Below are positions 9,042 to 11,200 of a DNA stretch of 11,200 nt, piece after piece (position 1 is the first letter of the stretch; each line of letters begins with the position of its first letter). The DNA lies in NCBI GenBank assembly GCA_000715685.1, contig KL569382.1, forward strand, positions 9,120 to 20,319, written 5' to 3'. Position numbers and translations under genes: made by a program. Under the pieces are notes generated by a model. The model was given only the letters and a program-made list of their open reading frames with translations, searched no databases and was not told the origin of the DNA. This stretch comes from Streptomyces lilacinus. GTDB taxonomy: Bacteria; Actinomycetota; Actinomycetes; Streptomycetales; Streptomycetaceae.

Positions 9042-9232
9042 CGAGTCACCTCCGCTTCGCGCCTCTCGCGAGGGCGGAAATCGATGCCGTGTGCCGTCAC
9101 GCACAGGAAGATCTCGCCCGCGACGGCTTCGGTCGCCCCCTTCGGCCGACCGGCCTGGTCGCACACCGGTGCACTCGCCCGCGCGAACAGCGCTCTTACC
9201 CAGCGGAACCAGCGAGAGCTATGGTCGAGCAC
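9038..9232 (-). CDS. 64-residue small protein, first of three coupled genes, function unknown
   Basis: GTG at 9232 is preceded by AAGAGGAG (9247-9240) with a 7-nt spacer, which makes this start convincing. The protein opens with a basic, Trp-rich amphipathic stretch (SSRWFRWVRALFARA), then has a Gly/Lys linker and a short conserved-looking C-terminal block (EIFLCVTAHGIDFRPRERR). Its TGA overlaps the next ATG (ATGA). It heads a minus-strand operon and is transcribed divergently from the regulator at 9391, from the 158-nt region between them. It has two Cys residues and no clear motif. I do not recognise the family; the N-terminal stretch could associate with membrane or nucleic acid. Confidence 0.65.
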   Translation of the reverse strand: MLDHSSRWFRWVRALFARASAPVCDQAGRPKGATEAVAGEIFLCVTAHGIDFRPRERREAEVTR

Positions 9233-9261
9233 GTCGACGCTCCTCTTCAGCGTTGGCCACG

Positions 9262-9290
9262 CCCCCGGACCGGTCGCACGGTCGCGGGGG
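9262..9290 (-). promoter_or_regulatory. Stem-loop in the leader of the minus-strand operon
   Basis: CCCCCG (9262-9267) plus GACCG (9268-9272) pair with CGGTC (9279-9283) and CGGGGG (9285-9290). The loop is 6 nt and G9284 is bulged. It lies 30 nt upstream of the first small gene's start. It could be an attenuator, an operator, or chance structure in G/C-rich DNA. Two more short inverted repeats follow, at 9301-9314 (CTCAC/GTGAG) and 9319-9335 (CCCGC/GCGGG). Confidence 0.45.
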
Positions 9291-9337
9291 TCCTTGTCTT
9301 CTCACCATCGTGAGATGTCCCGCTGCTCACGCGGGAG

Positions 9338-9374
9338 TTGACTGGCCTTGACTAAAATGGTGGGCCCAAGTCAA
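9338..9374. promoter_or_regulatory. TTGACT direct and inverted repeats; candidate divergent promoter/operator
   Basis: TTGACT occurs at 9338-9343 and again 10 nt later at 9348-9353. Its inverse AGTCAA occurs at 9369-9374. Between the last two lie TAAAAT (9353-9358) and the palindrome TGGGCCCA (9361-9368). The boxes resemble -35 elements, but none has a good -10 at 16-18 nt in either direction. The one-helical-turn spacing and the inverted third copy suggest a regulator binding site. The region is a locally A/T-rich patch between divergent genes, which also fits a promoter. A role in autoregulation by the adjacent XRE protein is inferred. Confidence 0.55.
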
Positions 9375-9390
9375 TGCCTAGGGGTTCACC

Positions 9391-9432
9391 GTGAGCGACT
9401 TCGCTGACCTTGCCCGTCGTGCCTTGCGGGAC
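9391..9432 (+). repeat. Direct repeat B, 5' coding end of the broken regulator
   Basis: The first 14 codons match those of the downstream paralogue (10213-10254) with two amino-acid changes (S/T and A/T) and a few synonymous differences. The shared ACTTCGCTGACCT block shows common origin or conversion. The duplicate ends at the GAC codon where the 44-codon deletion starts. Confidence 0.7.
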
Positions 9433-9921
9433 GGTGCCCTCAATGCCGACGACCGCTCGCGAGTCGACCGCAGCACCGAGCAGCCGTCCCGCGTCGATGC
9501 GGGGACTGTCGAGGCCCTCGGCCGCGTACTCGCCGCGTACCGTCGCCTGGACGACGTCCTCAGCCCCGAGTCCCTCATCCCCGCCACCCTCGCGCACGTC
9601 GAGGACGTCACCCGCATGCTCAAGGGGGCCCGGGGGCCATATCGAGAGCAGCTGACGGCGGTGGCGTCGGAGTTCGCGCAGTTCGGCGGGTGGATGCTCG
9701 CCCAGGTGCGGCGCGACGACGAAGCCGTGGCCCTGCTCACCCAGGCGTTGGAGCTGGCCGACGCGATCGACGACGGCACGCTCGCCGCTCAGGCGCTGAA
9801 CTTCCGTGGGTATCTCGCACGCCGGCAGGGTCGACAGCAGGGAGTCGCCCGCTGGTATGCCGCCGCCGCGCACACGCCGGGCGCGGTCTGGCGGCGCTCG
9901 GGGCGACCGACGACGCGTTGA
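9391..9921 (+). CDS. Open frame of the broken regulator, N-terminal part (176 residues)
   Basis: This is the uninterrupted reading frame at the 5' end of the remnant described for 9391-10169. It is listed because, if the lesions are real, it is what would be translated. Residues 1-14 are the conserved opening, residues 15 to about 164 are a helical C-terminal region without the HTH, and the last ~12 residues (VWRRSGRPTTR) are out of frame. It could act only through protein contacts, since the DNA-binding part is absent. Confidence 0.5.
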   Translation: MSDFADLARRALRDGALNADDRSRVDRSTEQPSRVDAGTVEALGRVLAAYRRLDDVLSPESLIPATLAHVEDVTRMLKGARGPYREQLTAVASEFAQFGGWMLAQVRRDDEAVALLTQALELADAIDDGTLAAQALNFRGYLARRQGRQQGVARWYAAAAHTPGAVWRRSGRPTTR

Positions 9922-10202
9922 GGGTGGCCGAGAAAGCCGAGCGGTTGTCGGATGCGGCGGCCACCGTCCCCCCGCCCGAGACGGCCTACTGGCTCACGCC
10001 CGCGTTCAACAGGTTGAACATGGGGCTCTGCACGCTCGCCCTCGAGCGCTACGACGAAGCCGTCGACCACTTCTCCGCCGGGCTCGCCGGCCTTCCGGCC
10101 GACCAGCAGGGTGCCGCCTGGACGCAGGAGCACCGGGTCGCGTTGCGGCAAGCCATGGCGGCGCGTTGACCACTTCCGAACCACGCCGTGCCGACCCTCT
10201 CC

Positions 10203-10206
10203 GGAG
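10203..10206 (+). promoter_or_regulatory. Ribosome binding site of the second XRE-type regulator
   Basis: GGAG is 6 nt upstream of ATG 10213. The 43-nt gap after the broken regulator holds no visible promoter or terminator, so the two are probably cotranscribed. Confidence 0.6.
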
Positions 10207-10212
10207 CCCGCC

Positions 10213-10254
10213 ATGACCGACTTCGCTGACCTCGCCCGTCGCACCCTGCGGGAC
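10213..10254 (+). repeat. Direct repeat B, 5' coding end of the intact regulator
   Basis: This is the partner of 9391-9432. After this point the intact gene continues into the HTH, whereas the upstream copy jumps to the sequence equivalent of 10387. Confidence 0.7.
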
Positions 10255-11200
10255 AGCGGATATTCGATGGGTGCCGCAGCACGCGCGATCAACTACGACC
10301 CGTCGTACCTCTCCCGCGTGCTCAACGGGAAGCAGCAGCCCTCACCAAAGCTGGCGCAGGCTCTGGACGAGCTCGTCGGGTCCGACGGTGCCTTGTCCGC
10401 ACTTGTCGTGCCGATTCCGAGGCAGGCTGAGGACGGCGTTGACGGCGAGATCGCGCACCTGCGCTCCACCGTCGCCTACCTCCTCGACCACGACAACCGC
10501 TACGGCGCCGACGCCGTAGCCCCCGCCGCCGTACAGGTCTGGCGCGCTGCCCAGCGGAAGCTGGACTCCGGCTCCGTGCCCGACCGTTCCAGGCGTGAGT
10601 ACCTGACTCTGGTCGCCGAAGTGGCCCAAGTCGCCGGGTGGCTTCTCACTGTCGCCGACGAGGACGCCGCCGCCCGCAGCGCGTTCCTGGAAGCGCACAT
10701 GTTGGCGCGGCACGCCGGTGATCGGTCGATGGAGTGGTTCGCGCTCGACCTGCTGGCCATGCACGGCATCCAGTACGGCCGTCCCGGCGAAGCGCTGCGC
10801 ATCGCCGACGAACTCCTCGACCAGTCCCGCGTGCCGCCCCGAGTGAAACTGCTGGCCCGAGTACGCAGGGCGCGGGCCTTCGCCGACACGGGCAACGGGC
10901 GGAGTGCGCTCATCGAGATGGAGGCAGTGCGGGCGGCAGCGGAATGCTCGCTCGATCCACGTGATCCGGCATGGGCCTGGTGGGTCAACGAGTGCGAGAT
11001 CTCCGGGCACGAGGGAGAGGTGCACCTCTCCCTCGCGGACCCCGCACGGGCCGCTCCCGCGCTGCACCGAGCACTCGAACTCGCTCGAGGAGCCAGTGCC
11101 AATGGCCGGCGGGAGCTGTCCTACAGCATTGCCGTGTTGGCGGCTTGCGCCTTCGGCCACGCCTGGCGGGACTGCGAGTCGGAGCTGATCGCCATCCCGC
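10213..11200 (+). CDS. XRE-family HTH regulator with helical C-terminal domain (3' truncated by window end)
   Basis: ATG 10213 opens a frame that runs unbroken to the window edge (329 residues visible). Residues 3-60 form an XRE/Cro-like HTH: LARRTLRDSGYSMGAAARAI, then YDPSYLSRVLNGKQQPSPKL and the DELVGSDG helix end. SYLSRVLNGK is the recognition-helix region. Residues from about 75 onward are alpha-helical, with repeated Ala/Leu-rich segments (RREYLTLVAEVAQVAGWLL, AFLEAHMLARHAGD, GEALRIADELLDQSR, ALIEMEAVRAAAE), which resemble TPR-like ligand or partner domains of Streptomyces regulators. It presumably binds DNA as a dimer; targets are unknown, with the TTGACT repeats at 9338-9374 the obvious nearby candidate. 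It follows its HTH-less paralogue by 43 nt, and their first ~40 coding bases are nearly identical. Confidence 0.85.
   Translation, partial: MTDFADLARRTLRDSGYSMGAAARAINYDPSYLSRVLNGKQQPSPKLAQALDELVGSDGALSALVVPIPRQAEDGVDGEIAHLRSTVAYLLDHDNRYGADAVAPAAVQVWRAAQRKLDSGSVPDRSRREYLTLVAEVAQVAGWLLTVADEDAAARSAFLEAHMLARHAGDRSMEWFALDLLAMHGIQYGRPGEALRIADELLDQSRVPPRVKLLARVRRARAFADTGNGRSALIEMEAVRAAAECSLDPRDPAWAWWVNECEISGHEGEVHLSLADPARAAPALHRALELARGASANGRRELSYSIAVLAACAFGHAWRDCESELIAIP

Larger units (their letters stand above)
9391..10169 (+). pseudogene. XRE-type regulator remnant: HTH deleted in frame, then frameshifted
   Basis: It starts at GTG 9391 with AGGGG (9380-9384) and a 6-nt spacer. The first 14 residues, MSDFADLARRALRD, match the start of the intact paralogue at 10213 (MTDFADLARRTLRD). 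The next residues, GALNADD, correspond to the paralogue's GALSALV, which lies 44 codons later, so the entire HTH is missing in frame. The remainder is the helical, TPR-like C-terminal region typical of actinomycete XRE regulators (WMLAQVRRDDEAVALLTQALELAD, NFRGYLARRQGR). The frame is lost at about 9880-9885 after HTPGA and the first frame stops at 9921. The frame starting at 9885 resumes sensible protein (GLAALGATDDALRVAEKAERL...ALRQAMAAR) to TGA at 10167-10169. The loss there also fits a short 3n+1 deletion. As read, it encodes no DNA-binding protein. It may be a true pseudogene or an assembly error. Confidence 0.78.

Noticed and set aside
8723..9351. Plus-strand frames of about 196-204 codons across the small-gene region
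   Set aside because: They have Arg/Ser/Pro-rich junk translations, no ribosome sites and no motifs. The minus-strand set has strong ribosome sites and ATGA/GTGA overlaps.
9338..9358. TTGACT with TAAAAT as a standard -35/-10 promoter
   Set aside because: The spacer between 9343 and 9353 is only 9 nt, and the other TTGACT copies have no acceptable -10 at 16-18 nt. Reported only as a candidate regulatory region.
9352..10292. Minus-strand frames of 133-173 codons under the broken regulator
   Set aside because: They shadow the plus-strand regulator codons. The plus strand matches its paralogue and has a ribosome site.
10342..11160. A 272-codon minus-strand frame under the second regulator
   Set aside because: The opposite frame encodes a clear HTH plus helical protein. 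The antisense translation has no recognisable features.

Overview
The window looks like a contig end from a high-GC actinomycete, most likely Streptomyces or a close relative. The reasons are strong G/C bias at third codon positions, GTG starts, AGGAG-type ribosome sites, a LamG-decorated RHS/YD-repeat giant, and tandem XRE-type regulators with helical C-termini. Species cannot be named from this. Bases 3-21 are the 19-bp Tn5 mosaic end used in tagmentation libraries, so the left edge is a library or assembly artefact and the first gene is cut at its 5' end.

Layout: (1) 24-8056 (+) encodes one very large RHS/YD-repeat polymorphic toxin. It has a DUF6531-like start, three LamG-like jelly-roll domains, about 3.9 kb of YD repeats, an RHS core ending in DPSG, and a variable C-terminal tip carrying a predicted DNA/RNA non-specific nuclease. 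The reading frame is broken near 1421 inside the second LamG domain, where 64-73 nt appear to be missing. (2) 8060-8662 (+) is a SUKH (SMI1/KNR4-like) protein, the predicted immunity partner, starting 3 nt after the toxin stop. (3) A 16-bp hairpin at 8688-8723 ends the toxin-immunity unit. (4) On the minus strand, 9232 down to about 8614 holds three tiny translationally coupled genes, the last with a C-x2-C...H-x4-H pattern. (5) A 158-nt divergent intergenic region (9233-9390) holds TTGACT repeats and small stem-loops. (6) 9391-10169 (+) is a broken XRE-type regulator lacking exactly the 44 codons that encode the HTH in its neighbour, and it is also frameshifted. (7) 10213 to the window end (+) is an intact but 3'-truncated paralogue with its HTH.

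Functionally, 1-3 form an RHS toxin/immunity locus whose tip and immunity gene look less G/C-biased than the core, as expected for exchangeable modules. Parts 4-7 resemble a small regulatory cassette: a regulator pair divergent from tiny coupled ORFs. No link between the two halves can be shown beyond adjacency. The main caution is that two genes carry three apparent deletions at short microhomologies in a contig that also retains adapter, so assembly error must be excluded before calling these real gene decay. No gene-free stretch exceeds 300 bases. No rRNA, tRNA, CRISPR array or insertion sequence was seen.
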